A stretch of DNA of 64,000 nucleotides from Natronoarchaeum mannanilyticum. GTDB lineage: Archaea; Halobacteriota; Halobacteria; Halobacteriales; Natronoarchaeaceae. Shown here piece after piece: positions 9,143-17,932 of this stretch. The translations under genes and the position numbers were made by a program. Numbering within the stretch: the first letter of the stretch is position 1; each line of letters begins with the position of its first letter. The notes under the pieces were generated by a model. It worked only from the letters and a program-made list of their open reading frames with translations. It had not been told where the DNA came from and searched no databases. Location of the stretch: positions 164,909 to 228,908 of the forward strand of contig NZ_BAAADV010000008.1 of NCBI RefSeq assembly GCF_039522665.1, given 5' to 3'.

Positions 9143-10092
9143 CGGGTCGTGTCGGCGGCCGCCACGCTGGTTCGATATAATCGAATCAGCCTATGACGCT
9201 GTAAGGGGCTCGTAAGGGCGCGTTTTGAGCAGTATCCGGCTGTTACTCTGGTTTTCGTACATTCCAATTAATCGAACGATTTGTAGGTAATTTGTTACTA
9301 TATGCGGCCGACGCGCACTACACTGTTACGGTGTCTGTTGACAAGCCACTCGTGATAGCGAAGAAATAGCGAATAGAGAGTCCGAACGTGAGAATCTCCG
9401 TATTCCCTCGACGATCTACTCGCCGGCAGTGGGGCCTTCAGCGAGTCGGGAAGGGGATAATAGCGTTCATCCTCATTGAATCCGTGGACTGAGCCCCACT
9501 AAGCCAGGTTTATGGGCGGCTCAGAATTATAGCTCGCACAAAATGTGAGGCGGGACCGCGCTTCCCGACGACTCCGATCCACTTCGGGGGCGCCCTCCCG
9601 CGGGATCGTTGGATTGGGGGGGTCGGAATGACCAGATCCGACGCATCGCATTACAGTAGTACAGTTGTAATTCCAGCGGTCGTCGCGACAGTTCTCTCCT
9701 GAGCTGTCGAGGATAGTCAGCGACGAACTCCCGGACCGGCAGAGATTCGAATTACTCGAACGCAGTGTAAAAGGGGAATTCGGTTACGAAGACGAACCAT
9801 CTCCCAGGACGCCGAATATCGGCGCTAGAGTCCATTCTACGGAAACTCTGTCATCGTGCTGGGATCCCACACGCTAGATCATCGGAGATTCGTTCAATGA
9901 GGGTGAACAGTTGGAGGATCTCGTTTCGTGGTCGCGACGACGGACAGGCATCCATAGAAACGCCCGACAGCCATTGAAACGTCCGATATCGTAGATATAC
10001 GGATCGGCAACGTCAGAAGGAGCGTTCGAATCTCTCGGACAGGGAGAACGGAAACGAACCTGCGACGGACGACGACAGCCTGGGAGAACGCC
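9143..10092. other. Gene-free interval, 950 bp
   Basis: No convincing gene on either strand. Composition is patchy, with AT-richer stretches at about 9240-9310 and 9500-9545. On the plus strand, 9704-9870 gives a short open stretch with an acidic, protein-like composition but no start codon; it could be a decayed gene. The 3' half lies downstream of the IclR gene. Confidence 0.5.
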
Positions 10093-10863
10093 CTATATGT
10101 GAGCGAGATTGATAGTGATCTCGTTGACCGCCCCCAGGAGCAGCGTCGGGAGTTCGTCACGCAGGAGCGATCCTTCGAGCCGGTTCGCCGGTCCAGAGAT
10201 ACTGATCGCGCCGATGGCGACGTCGTTCTCGTCGGTAATCGGGGCACCGATGGCGTGGAGCCCCTGGACGGACTCCTCGAGATTGAACGCGTAGCCCTGT
10301 TCGCGGATCGACCCGATTTCCTCCCAGAGCGCCTCCTCGGAGGTGATCGTGTTGGGTGTCCGCGCGGGGAGGCCGTAGGTGTCGAGGATTTCCTCGATGC
10401 GCTCGTCGGGCAAGTGAGCAAGTATCGCCTTGCCCGCGGCGTGCTGGTGTAAGTAGTTCCGGTGCCCGATGCGAGCGTAGGTCTGGACCGAGTGTTTCCC
10501 CTGCGCGCCGTAGATGTGGATGCTGCGGCCGTGCTCTTCGACGGCACACCAGATTTTCTCGTCGGTCACGTCGGCCAACTCGTCGACTTTCGGCTTGGCC
10601 TCCTGGTAGAGCGTGTACTCGTCCCGGGCGACGGCGCCGTAGTCCAGGAACCGGATCCCCAGCCGGTACTCGTCGTCCTCCTCGATGAGGAAGCTGTTGG
10701 CCTCCAGCGTCTTGAGATGTCTGTGCGCCGTGCTCTTCGCACAGCCGAGGTGCTCGGTTATCTCCGGAACTCCCGCAGACCCGTTTGTCTTCAGGTACTC
10801 GACGATCTCGATCGCTCGCTCAACCGTCTCGACGGGCCTGTCGATGTCGGCCGGGACTGTCAT
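10093..10863 (-). CDS. IclR-family transcriptional regulator
   Basis: 256 residues. N-terminal winged helix (about 12-70) with recognition segment GCAKSTAHRHLKTLE, then the IclR effector domain with AAGKAILAHL and the C-terminal GAISISGPANR typical of the ligand-binding fold. Start chosen at the ATG of MTVPADIDRP; a GTG four codons upstream is possible. It is divergent from the EthD/TPP-enzyme pair with a 156-bp intergenic region, the usual arrangement for an IclR regulator controlling the adjacent catabolic operon and itself. Confidence 0.92.
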   Translation of the reverse strand: MTVPADIDRPVETVERAIEIVEYLKTNGSAGVPEITEHLGCAKSTAHRHLKTLEANSFLIEEDDEYRLGIRFLDYGAVARDEYTLYQEAKPKVDELADVTDEKIWCAVEEHGRSIHIYGAQGKHSVQTYARIGHRNYLHQHAAGKAILAHLPDERIEEILDTYGLPARTPNTITSEEALWEEIGSIREQGYAFNLEESVQGLHAIGAPITDENDVAIGAISISGPANRLEGSLLRDELPTLLLGAVNEITINLAHI

Positions 10864-11019
10864 ACCACTACTCACGGGCGAACTCTTTACAAACTTTTTG
10901 TTCGACCTATTCGAACGCTCTCGGCCCCTGTGATGGACGTACTCCCAACGAAACTCCGGTTCAGTGGAAGAACGGAGATCCGTTAGAAAAAAGACCCACG
11001 GATGAGATGATGAACGTGT

Positions 11020-11346
11020 ATGCCAAAGATAGTCGACCTGCTCGTCCGCAAGGACGGGTACACCCACGAAGAGTTCGTCGAGCGGTGGCAAGGTGAGCAC
11101 GCGGATCTCGCGAAGGAGCTTCCGGGGCTCGAGCGGTACGTCACGTCGGTACCGACCCGACCGGAGGAATCGGAGTACGACGGGGTGCTGGAACTGTACT
11201 TCGAGGACATGGCCGCTCTGGGCGACGCCTTCGACTCCGAGATAGCACAGACGGTACAGGACGACGCCGCGGAGTTCATCGACCCCGGTGCCGGACCGCG
11301 CCTCATCGTCGAAGAGACGGTCCAACTCGACGAGAGACATGACTGA
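11020..11346 (+). CDS. EthD-domain dimeric alpha-beta barrel protein
   Basis: 108 residues. The pattern VRKDGYTHEEFVERWQGEHADLAKELPGLERY is the EthD/ferredoxin-like barrel signature seen in small cofactor-free monooxygenases, decarboxylases and ring-cleaving helpers. Its last 8 bp overlap the start of the TPP enzyme, so it is the first gene of that operon. Two further copies of the domain occur in the gene at 25990-26706. Substrate unknown. Confidence 0.82.
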   Translation: MPKIVDLLVRKDGYTHEEFVERWQGEHADLAKELPGLERYVTSVPTRPEESEYDGVLELYFEDMAALGDAFDSEIAQTVQDDAAEFIDPGAGPRLIVEETVQLDERHD

Positions 11347-13042
11347 GACGGGCGAACGACTCGTCGCCGAACTCGACGAGCAGGGCGTCGAGTACGTCTT
11401 CGGCTACCCGGGCGGGCGCATCATCGAAATTCTCGACCACGTCCCCGACTACGACGTGGAGATGGTCCGCCCTCGCGACGAGCGCGAGGCCAGCGTCATG
11501 GCCGAGATGCACGGCCGCCTCACCGGCGACCCCGGCGTTCTCGCCGGCCAGGGGCCCTGGATCGGTAGCCTCGGTGCCATCGGACAGATGGAAGGGAAAC
11601 TCGCCTCCTCCCCCATGGTCGTCATCACCGAAGCCAGCGAACGCGGCGACTACTCCACGCTGGCCCCCTACCAGCAGGCCCGCGGCGACTACGGCGGACT
11701 GGATCTCCCGTCGGCGCTGGACGCCTACACCAAGGAGAACTGGTTCCCGCGGTCGCCGACAGAAACGGTTCGGAGCCTCCAGCTCGCGTTCAAACACGCC
11801 ACGGCCGGCCGGCCCGGCCCGACCGCGGTCATCCTCGACGGCGACGCCGTCACCGAGGAGATGCCCGACGATCCCACCCCGCCGGTCTGGGACGGCCACG
11901 ACCAGGTCCGGAACTGGGAGTCCCGCCCCGACGCCGACGACACCCGGACAGCCGTCGAGGCACTCGCAGATGCCGAACGTCCGGTCATCATCTCGGGCAA
12001 CGGCGTCCACGCGGCCGACGCCTACGACGAACTGCAAACTGTGGCTGAAGCCACCGACGCCGTCGTGACGACCTCCTACCTCGGCAAGTCGACGTTCCCC
12101 GAGACGCACGAGTTGGCGGCGGGCGTCATCGGCTCGTTCGGCCACGAGGGCGCGAATCAGGTGGTCAGCGAAGCCGACGTTCTGCTCGTCGTCGGCTCCC
12201 GACTGAATCCGATGGACACCAACTGGCAGTCGCCCGAGTTCATCCGGCCGGACGAGCAGACGATCATCCACGCCGACATCGACACGCGCAACGCCGGCTG
12301 GGTCTACCCCGCCGACGTCGCGCTCATCGGCGACGCCGCACAGAGTCTGGCCGATCTCGCCGACGAACTGCCTGACAGCGTCGGCAACGACTGGGCGCGC
12401 GACCGCGCTGCCGACGCCCGGGAGTCCTTCAGCGGGCCCGAGTGCGACTCCGACGCCTCGCCCATCAAGCCGCAGCGGGCGGTCAAAGAGATTGAGTCCG
12501 TCGTCGACGAGGACACCATCGTCACCGCCGACTCGGGCAACAACCGCTTCTGGCTGCTGAACTACCTGCAGGCGCCGGACACCGGCACCTACTACGGCAG
12601 CGGCGGCGTCGGCGCGATGGGCTGGTCGACGCCCGCTGCGGTGTCCGCCGCCATCACGACCGAGAAGGACGTCATCGGCGTCGCCGGCGACGGCGGCTTC
12701 ACCATGACGATGACCAGCGTCGAGACGGCCGTCGAGAACGGCGTCGCTCCCACGTTCGTCGTCCTCAACGATACGAGCCTGGGGATGGTTCGCCAGATGC
12801 AACACGACGAGGGGGACATCGCCGGCGTCGAGTTCCACGACACGGACTTCGTGAAAGCCGCCGAAGCCTTCGGCGCCGAAGCGACGCGAGCGGTCACCCC
12901 CGACGAACTCGCCGACGCCCTCCAAGAGGGGACCAGCGCCGACGTGCCGTTCGTCATCGACGCCCGCATCGACCGCGAGGAAGAGATGGTCGAGTCGCTC
13001 CAGTCCTCGTTCTACGAGGAGGTCGGCGGCCTCCACGAGTAA
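11339..13042 (+). CDS. Thiamine-diphosphate-dependent enzyme (acetolactate-synthase/benzoylformate-decarboxylase superfamily)
   Basis: 567 residues in the order PYR domain, central nucleotide-fold domain, PP domain. The PYR domain carries the activating Glu (RPRDEREASVMAEMHGR). The PP domain has the cofactor motif GDGGFTMTMTS...VLNDTS, with LND where many members have NN. It is longer than simple sulfopyruvate decarboxylase and lacks an obvious quinone tail. Known relatives decarboxylate 2-oxoacids or ligate acetaldehyde units. In this locus a 2-oxo or arylglyoxylate-type substrate is plausible but not shown. It shares an operon with the EthD gene. Confidence 0.85.
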   Translation: MTETGERLVAELDEQGVEYVFGYPGGRIIEILDHVPDYDVEMVRPRDEREASVMAEMHGRLTGDPGVLAGQGPWIGSLGAIGQMEGKLASSPMVVITEASERGDYSTLAPYQQARGDYGGLDLPSALDAYTKENWFPRSPTETVRSLQLAFKHATAGRPGPTAVILDGDAVTEEMPDDPTPPVWDGHDQVRNWESRPDADDTRTAVEALADAERPVIISGNGVHAADAYDELQTVAEATDAVVTTSYLGKSTFPETHELAAGVIGSFGHEGANQVVSEADVLLVVGSRLNPMDTNWQSPEFIRPDEQTIIHADIDTRNAGWVYPADVALIGDAAQSLADLADELPDSVGNDWARDRAADARESFSGPECDSDASPIKPQRAVKEIESVVDEDTIVTADSGNNRFWLLNYLQAPDTGTYYGSGGVGAMGWSTPAAVSAAITTEKDVIGVAGDGGFTMTMTSVETAVENGVAPTFVVLNDTSLGMVRQMQHDEGDIAGVEFHDTDFVKAAEAFGAEATRAVTPDELADALQEGTSADVPFVIDARIDREEEMVESLQSSFYEEVGGLHE

Positions 13043-13047
13043 CGGTC

Positions 13048-13443
13048 CTACTCCTCGACCGGGGCCTCGACCTCGAGTTCGACGAGGAAGTCCTCCTGTG
13101 CGAGCCCGTGAGTCCCGAGGATCGTCAGGCAGGGGTAGGGCTGCTCGGGGTACACCTCGTTCCACACCTCGAAGAAGCCGTCCCTGCGGGCGGGCGGGTC
13201 GACGATGTGGGCCGTCACCTTCGTGACGTCGTCGAGCCCGAGGTCGAGGTCCGCGAGCAGCGTCTCGACGTTCTCGAAGGCCTGTCGGGTCTGTGACCGG
13301 ATGTCGTCGCCCGCGAGCTCGAACTCCGCGTCCCAACCGACCTGTCCGGACGTGTAGAGGGTCCCGTCCTCGACGATCGCGTGGTTGTAGCCGATGCTCG
13401 GCGCGTCGACGAGTCCGTCGGGGTTGATCGCTCTCCGTGTCAT
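13048..13443 (-). CDS. RidA/YjgF-family enamine/imine deaminase-like protein
   Basis: 131 residues with the RidA fold: YNHAIVEDGTLYTSGQVG near the N-terminus and a central RSQTRQAFENVETLLADLG-like segment, ending in an acidic strand. The ATG giving MTRRAINPD fits the family N-terminus. Convergent with the TPP enzyme (5-bp gap). Members hydrolyse reactive imines or act in aromatic degradation clusters; the conserved Arg of true RidA is not clearly visible, so the activity is uncertain. Confidence 0.85.
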   Translation of the reverse strand: MTRRAINPDGLVDAPSIGYNHAIVEDGTLYTSGQVGWDAEFELAGDDIRSQTRQAFENVETLLADLDLGLDDVTKVTAHIVDPPARRDGFFEVWNEVYPEQPYPCLTILGTHGLAQEDFLVELEVEAPVEE

Positions 13444-13567
13444 AGGTTCCCAGTCAGACTGCTGGTGGAAATAGCTAGCGGTGCCGGAGACCGAGACCGG
13501 CGACGTCCGCGGTGGGCGCGGGCCGACACCAAACTTTTTACTTTTGGTCCGCGACCATTCTGGCACG

Positions 13568-14530
13568 ATGACAGACAATACCGTACTCGTCACCGGCGGA
13601 ACCGGCTTCCTCGGCTCCTACGTCGTCGAGGACCTCGTCGACGACGGCCACGACGTCGTGGCCTACGATCTCTCGACGGACGACCACATCCTCTCGAAGC
13701 TGGGCGTCGCCGACGACGTCGAGATCCGTCGCGGCGACGTCTCCGAGGCGACCGACGTCATCCGCGCCGTCGAGGAAACCGGCGCGACCCACATCGTCCA
13801 CCTCGCGGCGCTGCTGACCAACAGCGCCCGGGACAACCCCCGCGCCGGTCTCGACGTCAACGTCAAGGGGACGAACAACGTGTTCGAGGCCGCGCGCATC
13901 CTCGACGATCAGGTCGAGCGCGTCGCCTGGGCCTCGAGCGCCGCGGTGTACGCCCCGCCGCACAACTACGACGCCGAGTACGTCGACGAAGACGAACTCG
14001 TCTACCCCGACACGCTGTACGGCGCGACCAAGGAGTACAACGAACATCAGGCGCGAGTCTACCACGAGGACTACGATCTCGACCACGTCGCCCTGCGGCC
14101 GACGGTCGCCTACGGCCCCTACCGCGAGACCGGCGGCTCCGCGTTCCTCGCGAACATCGTCGAGAAGCCCGCGCTGGGCGAGTCGTTCAGCGTGGAGTAC
14201 GGCGATCAGGTCATCGACTGGCAACACGCCCGCGACATCGCCCAGGCGTTCCGGAAGGCCACGTTCGTCGACGAGGACGACCTCGGGCAGCGCGTCTACA
14301 ACGTCCGCGGCGTCCTCGCCACGATTCGGGAGGCCGCCGACACCGTCCGCGAGATCGTGCCCGACGCCGACCTCGAGGTCTCCGACGAGGGGGAACTCCC
14401 CTGGACCCAGAATCTCGATATGACCGCCGTCCGGGAAGATCTCGGCTACGAGGTCGAGTACGACCTCGAAACCGGCTTCCGCTCGTACATCAACACGCTA
14501 CGCGAGGAGAACGGGCTCGAACCGGTCTGA
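13568..14530 (+). CDS. NAD-dependent epimerase/dehydratase (extended SDR)
   Basis: 320 residues. N-terminal nucleotide motif TGGTGFLGSYV; catalytic pair in DTLYGATKEYNE (YxxxK); serine in WASSAAVY. These are the marks of an extended short-chain dehydrogenase such as UDP-glucose 4-epimerase or a dTDP-sugar dehydratase. The surrounding genes are catabolic rather than cell-surface genes, so the substrate may not be a nucleotide sugar. A TTTTTACTTTTGG promoter-like tract lies about 28 nt before the ATG. Confidence 0.9.
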   Translation: MTDNTVLVTGGTGFLGSYVVEDLVDDGHDVVAYDLSTDDHILSKLGVADDVEIRRGDVSEATDVIRAVEETGATHIVHLAALLTNSARDNPRAGLDVNVKGTNNVFEAARILDDQVERVAWASSAAVYAPPHNYDAEYVDEDELVYPDTLYGATKEYNEHQARVYHEDYDLDHVALRPTVAYGPYRETGGSAFLANIVEKPALGESFSVEYGDQVIDWQHARDIAQAFRKATFVDEDDLGQRVYNVRGVLATIREAADTVREIVPDADLEVSDEGELPWTQNLDMTAVREDLGYEVEYDLETGFRSYINTLREENGLEPV

Positions 14531-14540
14531 CCGGCGATTC

Positions 14541-15014
14541 TCACTGCTCGCCGAGGCGCTGCCCGTCGACGTAGAGTTTCTCCGCCGCCGGCCGGCCGTC
14601 GGCGTAGCCGTCGTGGTACTCGAACAGCTGGAAGAGCGCTCCCGTCGGGTTCGACGGCGGGACGAAGGCCTCCGTCCAGTCGTCGTACTCCCTGTACTCG
14701 ACGACGTCGAGCCCGGCGTCTTCGACGGCCGCGGCGACGGCGTCGATGTTCGCGACTTCCAGCGTGACGTGGTGCAGCCCCGGGCCGCGTTCGTCGAGAT
14801 ACTCCGTCAGGAAGGTGTCGTCGGCCTCGGGCGCGATGAGTTCCAGCCGGGAGGCGTCCCGACCGAAGTCGTACTGCGCCCACCGGAACCGCCCCTCGAC
14901 GGACTCCTCGACGAGCTTCCGACAGCCGAAGGCGAAGAGGACCGACTCTGCGTCGTCGATGGATTCGACGGCGATACCAGTGTGATCGACGCGTACGGAG
15001 CAGTCTGTGTCCAT
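14541..15014 (-). CDS. VOC-family protein (glyoxalase/methylmalonyl-CoA epimerase-like)
   Basis: 157 residues, two beta-alpha-beta-beta-beta modules. Metal-ligand-like positions are VDHTGIAV (His) in the first module, LHHVTLEV (His) in the second, and a Glu in LFEYHDGY. This pattern fits methylmalonyl-CoA epimerase and extradiol dioxygenase-like VOC proteins. The start chosen gives MDTDCSVRVDHTG; the upstream frame extension is not conserved-looking. Convergent with the epimerase gene. Epimerisation of a CoA ester would suit the context. Confidence 0.82.
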   Translation of the reverse strand: MDTDCSVRVDHTGIAVESIDDAESVLFAFGCRKLVEESVEGRFRWAQYDFGRDASRLELIAPEADDTFLTEYLDERGPGLHHVTLEVANIDAVAAAVEDAGLDVVEYREYDDWTEAFVPPSNPTGALFQLFEYHDGYADGRPAAEKLYVDGQRLGEQ

Positions 15015-15164
15015 CGGTCCCGAATACAGACCGACACCAAGTATACTCTTCGCCGGCCCGACCACGACATTAAAACTACCACGCACGGGACGCCTCGACG
15101 GACGGGCCCGCAGCCACTCGGAAAATCCGGAATTTGATTAGGAACCTCTGTCTACACCTACACG

Positions 15165-16433
15165 ATGTACGAGCGAGATTTCATGGAAGGGACGCGCGGC
15201 ACCATGGCCGTCGACTGGGAGGAGCGGATCGACGTCCAGCGGATGCGGCGCGAACGCAAAGAGCGGGCGCTCGACCGACTGCAGGACTCGGAGCTGGGGT
15301 CGATGCTGCTCATCAACGACCCGAACGTCCGCTACGTCACCGGGCTGGCGATGACCGGCGGCAGCGGCGCCGACCACTACACGCTGCTGACCGAGGACGG
15401 CGACGTCGTCCACTGGGACACGGCCGACCACGCCTCGAACCAGCGCTTCAACTGTCCGTGGCTGGACGACATCCGCTACGCCTGCCCCGGGCTGGGGAAC
15501 GTCCCGCAGGCCTCCGGACGGAACTCCGCCCGGGACTGGCTCAAAGACAAGATGGCCGGGACGGTCTACGAGGCCATGGAGGAGTACGGCGTCGCAAAGG
15601 AGCCGATGGGGATCGACGTGGGCAACGGCGCTCTCGTCGAGAAGTTCGAGGATCGGGGCGTCGACGTCGACACGTCCGCGGCGACGGACATCATGCTCGA
15701 CGCCCGCAAGGTCAAGACCCGCGACGAGATCGAATGCCTCCGCCAGGTCGCGGCCATCTGCGAAGCCGGCTTCCAGGCCATCACCGAGAGCGCCAAACCC
15801 GGCAAGCGCGAGTCCGAGGTCTGGGGCGACGCGGTCAGGGAGCTCTGGCGCCACGGCGCGATGGCCCAGGGCGGCTACGTCACCTCCGGCCCCAACACCT
15901 GGCCGAAACACCAGGCCAACACCACCGACCGCGCGATCCGACCCAACGACCTCGTCTACGCCGACTTCTACAACATCGGCTACCTGGGGTATCGCTCCTG
16001 CTACTACCGCACCTTCAGCATGGGCGAGCCCACCCAGGCCCAGAAGGACGCGTACGAGAAGGCGCGCGACGATCTCTACGACGTGCTCGAACGCATCGAG
16101 CCGGGCGCCACGACCGACGAGATCTGCAAGGGCTTCCCGGACGAGGAGGGCGAGCACATGGACTGGTACGACGCCGACGAGTACTGGCAGATGACCACCA
16201 ACCACTGGGCCCACGGCCTGGGCCTGCAACTGTACGAGGTGCCGCTCATCTGGCGCGGCCTCTCGCCGGACCACCCCATCGAGATCGAGGAGGGGATGAC
16301 GATGGCCGTCGAGACGATGCAGCCGGCCGACCGCCAGGGCGTCCGCGTCGAGGAGATGGTCGTCGTCCGCGAGAACGGCGTCGAAATCCTGAGCGAGTGG
16401 CCCGTCGAAGAGATCACCCGGATCGACCACTGA
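15165..16433 (+). CDS. M24 (creatinase/prolidase-fold) hydrolase with altered metal site
   Basis: 422 residues with an N-terminal creatinase-like domain (about 1-190) and a C-terminal pita-bread domain. Of the five metal ligands of Xaa-Pro peptidases, four can be placed: D267 in VYADFYNIG, His in NHWAHGLG, Glu in VETMQ and Glu in VRVEEMVVV. The second Asp is replaced: the segment reads GYRSCYYRTF, with C279 where prolidase has D in GYAGDITRTF. A normal two-metal peptidase is therefore unlikely. The M24 family includes non-peptidases (creatinase, the lyase DddP), so a small-molecule hydrolase or lyase role in the pathway is reasonable. Confidence 0.85.
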   Translation: MYERDFMEGTRGTMAVDWEERIDVQRMRRERKERALDRLQDSELGSMLLINDPNVRYVTGLAMTGGSGADHYTLLTEDGDVVHWDTADHASNQRFNCPWLDDIRYACPGLGNVPQASGRNSARDWLKDKMAGTVYEAMEEYGVAKEPMGIDVGNGALVEKFEDRGVDVDTSAATDIMLDARKVKTRDEIECLRQVAAICEAGFQAITESAKPGKRESEVWGDAVRELWRHGAMAQGGYVTSGPNTWPKHQANTTDRAIRPNDLVYADFYNIGYLGYRSCYYRTFSMGEPTQAQKDAYEKARDDLYDVLERIEPGATTDEICKGFPDEEGEHMDWYDADEYWQMTTNHWAHGLGLQLYEVPLIWRGLSPDHPIEIEEGMTMAVETMQPADRQGVRVEEMVVVRENGVEILSEWPVEEITRIDH

Positions 16434-16523
16434 CGGATCGCTCCCGGTCGAGTCCGTCGTCGAAGCCCGAGAGTTTCCTGCGCCGCGCGCCCGGGACCAG
16501 TGCGGGCGTGTCCGTCCTCAAGG

Positions 16524-17819
16524 TTAGTCCAGCCGGGGTTGCTCACGCGCTCGCAGGTGTAGCCACGTCGCACAGCCGAGTGCGACGAGTCCGCTCGCGG
16601 CGGCGACGCCGAAGGCGACGCGGTAGCCAAAGAGGGTGTAGACGCGGCTTCCCGCGACAGTCTCGCCCGTCCAGAAGACGTCCAGCACCCACCCCATGAC
16701 GCCGGGGAGGACGGCCGCGCCGAGAAACCCCATCCCGTTGACCGTCCCGGTGGCGGTCCCCGACCGCTCGGCGACGTGTCGCTCCTTTATCACCGTGTAC
16801 GAGAGCGTGAACCCGCCCAGCAGAAACATCACGAGGAAGAATACGGCCCCGACGTACCACAGCGGCGGCGTCCCGAGGGCGACGATACTGGCGTACGCGA
16901 GGAAGTAGACGACGGCGACGGAGAGGATGAGGCCGGTGCGCTCCTTGAGTCGGTCCGAGAGCCACCCGAGAATCGGCGACCCGACGACCAGGCCGGCGTT
17001 GCCCACGAGCGTGTACAGCGAGGCCGTCTGGACGGACACGTCGTAGGCCTGGACCACGTAGGGGACGCCCCACAGCCCCATGACGGTGAAGTTCATCCCG
17101 ATGGCGAAAAACAGCATCCAGCCCATGATCCAGGTGTCGCGCCTGGCGAACACCGCACGGACGCCGGCGAGGACGTCCGACAACGTTTGTTCGGCGGCCT
17201 CGGGGGCGCCCTCGACGGGCGGGAGGTCGGCCGCGGCCGGCGTGTCGCGCACGAGGGCGAGGACGGCGCCGGTCAGGACGAATCCCAGGAGGCCGACACC
17301 CAGGAGCCCGTCGCGCCACCCGACCGCCGCGACGAGGACGGCGAGCGGCGTCGTGGCGAGGAGGCCGCCGACCGCCGACGCCGACAGCGTCAGTCCGGTG
17401 ACGGTGGCGAACTCGTCGTCCCGGTACCAGTTCGCGCAGTACCGCAGCGTCGCGATGTAGACGACGCCGCCGCCGAGACCGATGAGCAGACGGGAGACAA
17501 AGCCCACGAGGTAGGACGGACTGACCGCGAAGGCGACGACGCCGACGCCCATCACGGCCGAGCCGACCGTCGCGACCCGGCGGGTCCCCATCCTGTCCGC
17601 GAGGACGCCGGCAAACACCTGCATCGGCGCGTAGACGTAGAAAAACGCCGAGTGAAGCAGTCCCAGCTCCGCGCCGGTCGTGTCGAACGTCCGCGCGAGC
17701 GTGTCCGCGAGGACGCCCGTCGAGACGCGATGGAAGTTCACGACCACGAACGCGCCGGCGAGCGCCGCCCACCCGACCCACCGCCGCTTCGTCGGGTCGG
17801 TCCAGATGCTTCGGAACAT
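16524..17819 (-). CDS. MFS transporter
   Basis: 431 residues with about 12 hydrophobic helices. The loop 2-3 signature is GVLADRMGTRRVATVG and the loop 8-9 equivalent LGWLSDRLKERTG. N-terminus is short and cytosolic (MFRSIWTDPTKRRW). It resembles anion/aromatic-acid-type carriers of the MFS. It is convergent with the M24 gene and divergent from the luciferase-like gene. A likely importer of the substrate handled by the neighbouring enzymes, although direction and substrate cannot be read from sequence. Confidence 0.92.
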   Translation of the reverse strand: MFRSIWTDPTKRRWVGWAALAGAFVVVNFHRVSTGVLADTLARTFDTTGAELGLLHSAFFYVYAPMQVFAGVLADRMGTRRVATVGSAVMGVGVVAFAVSPSYLVGFVSRLLIGLGGGVVYIATLRYCANWYRDDEFATVTGLTLSASAVGGLLATTPLAVLVAAVGWRDGLLGVGLLGFVLTGAVLALVRDTPAAADLPPVEGAPEAAEQTLSDVLAGVRAVFARRDTWIMGWMLFFAIGMNFTVMGLWGVPYVVQAYDVSVQTASLYTLVGNAGLVVGSPILGWLSDRLKERTGLILSVAVVYFLAYASIVALGTPPLWYVGAVFFLVMFLLGGFTLSYTVIKERHVAERSGTATGTVNGMGFLGAAVLPGVMGWVLDVFWTGETVAGSRVYTLFGYRVAFGVAAASGLVALGCATWLHLRAREQPRLD

Positions 17820-17932
17820 GCTGCTACACGTCGTAACCGAACCGGCCGAAATAAAGCTCGGGAAAGTGGCAGAACGGCGCGGCCGGTGGACGTGTCACTA
17901 TCGTTAAGTCGGTCGCGACGCAACCGGCTAGT

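Noticed and set aside
9894-10547. 217-codon minus-strand frame overlapping the IclR gene
   Set aside because: Overlaps the IclR gene in another frame and is Ser/Arg-rich; IclR motifs are complete in the accepted frame.
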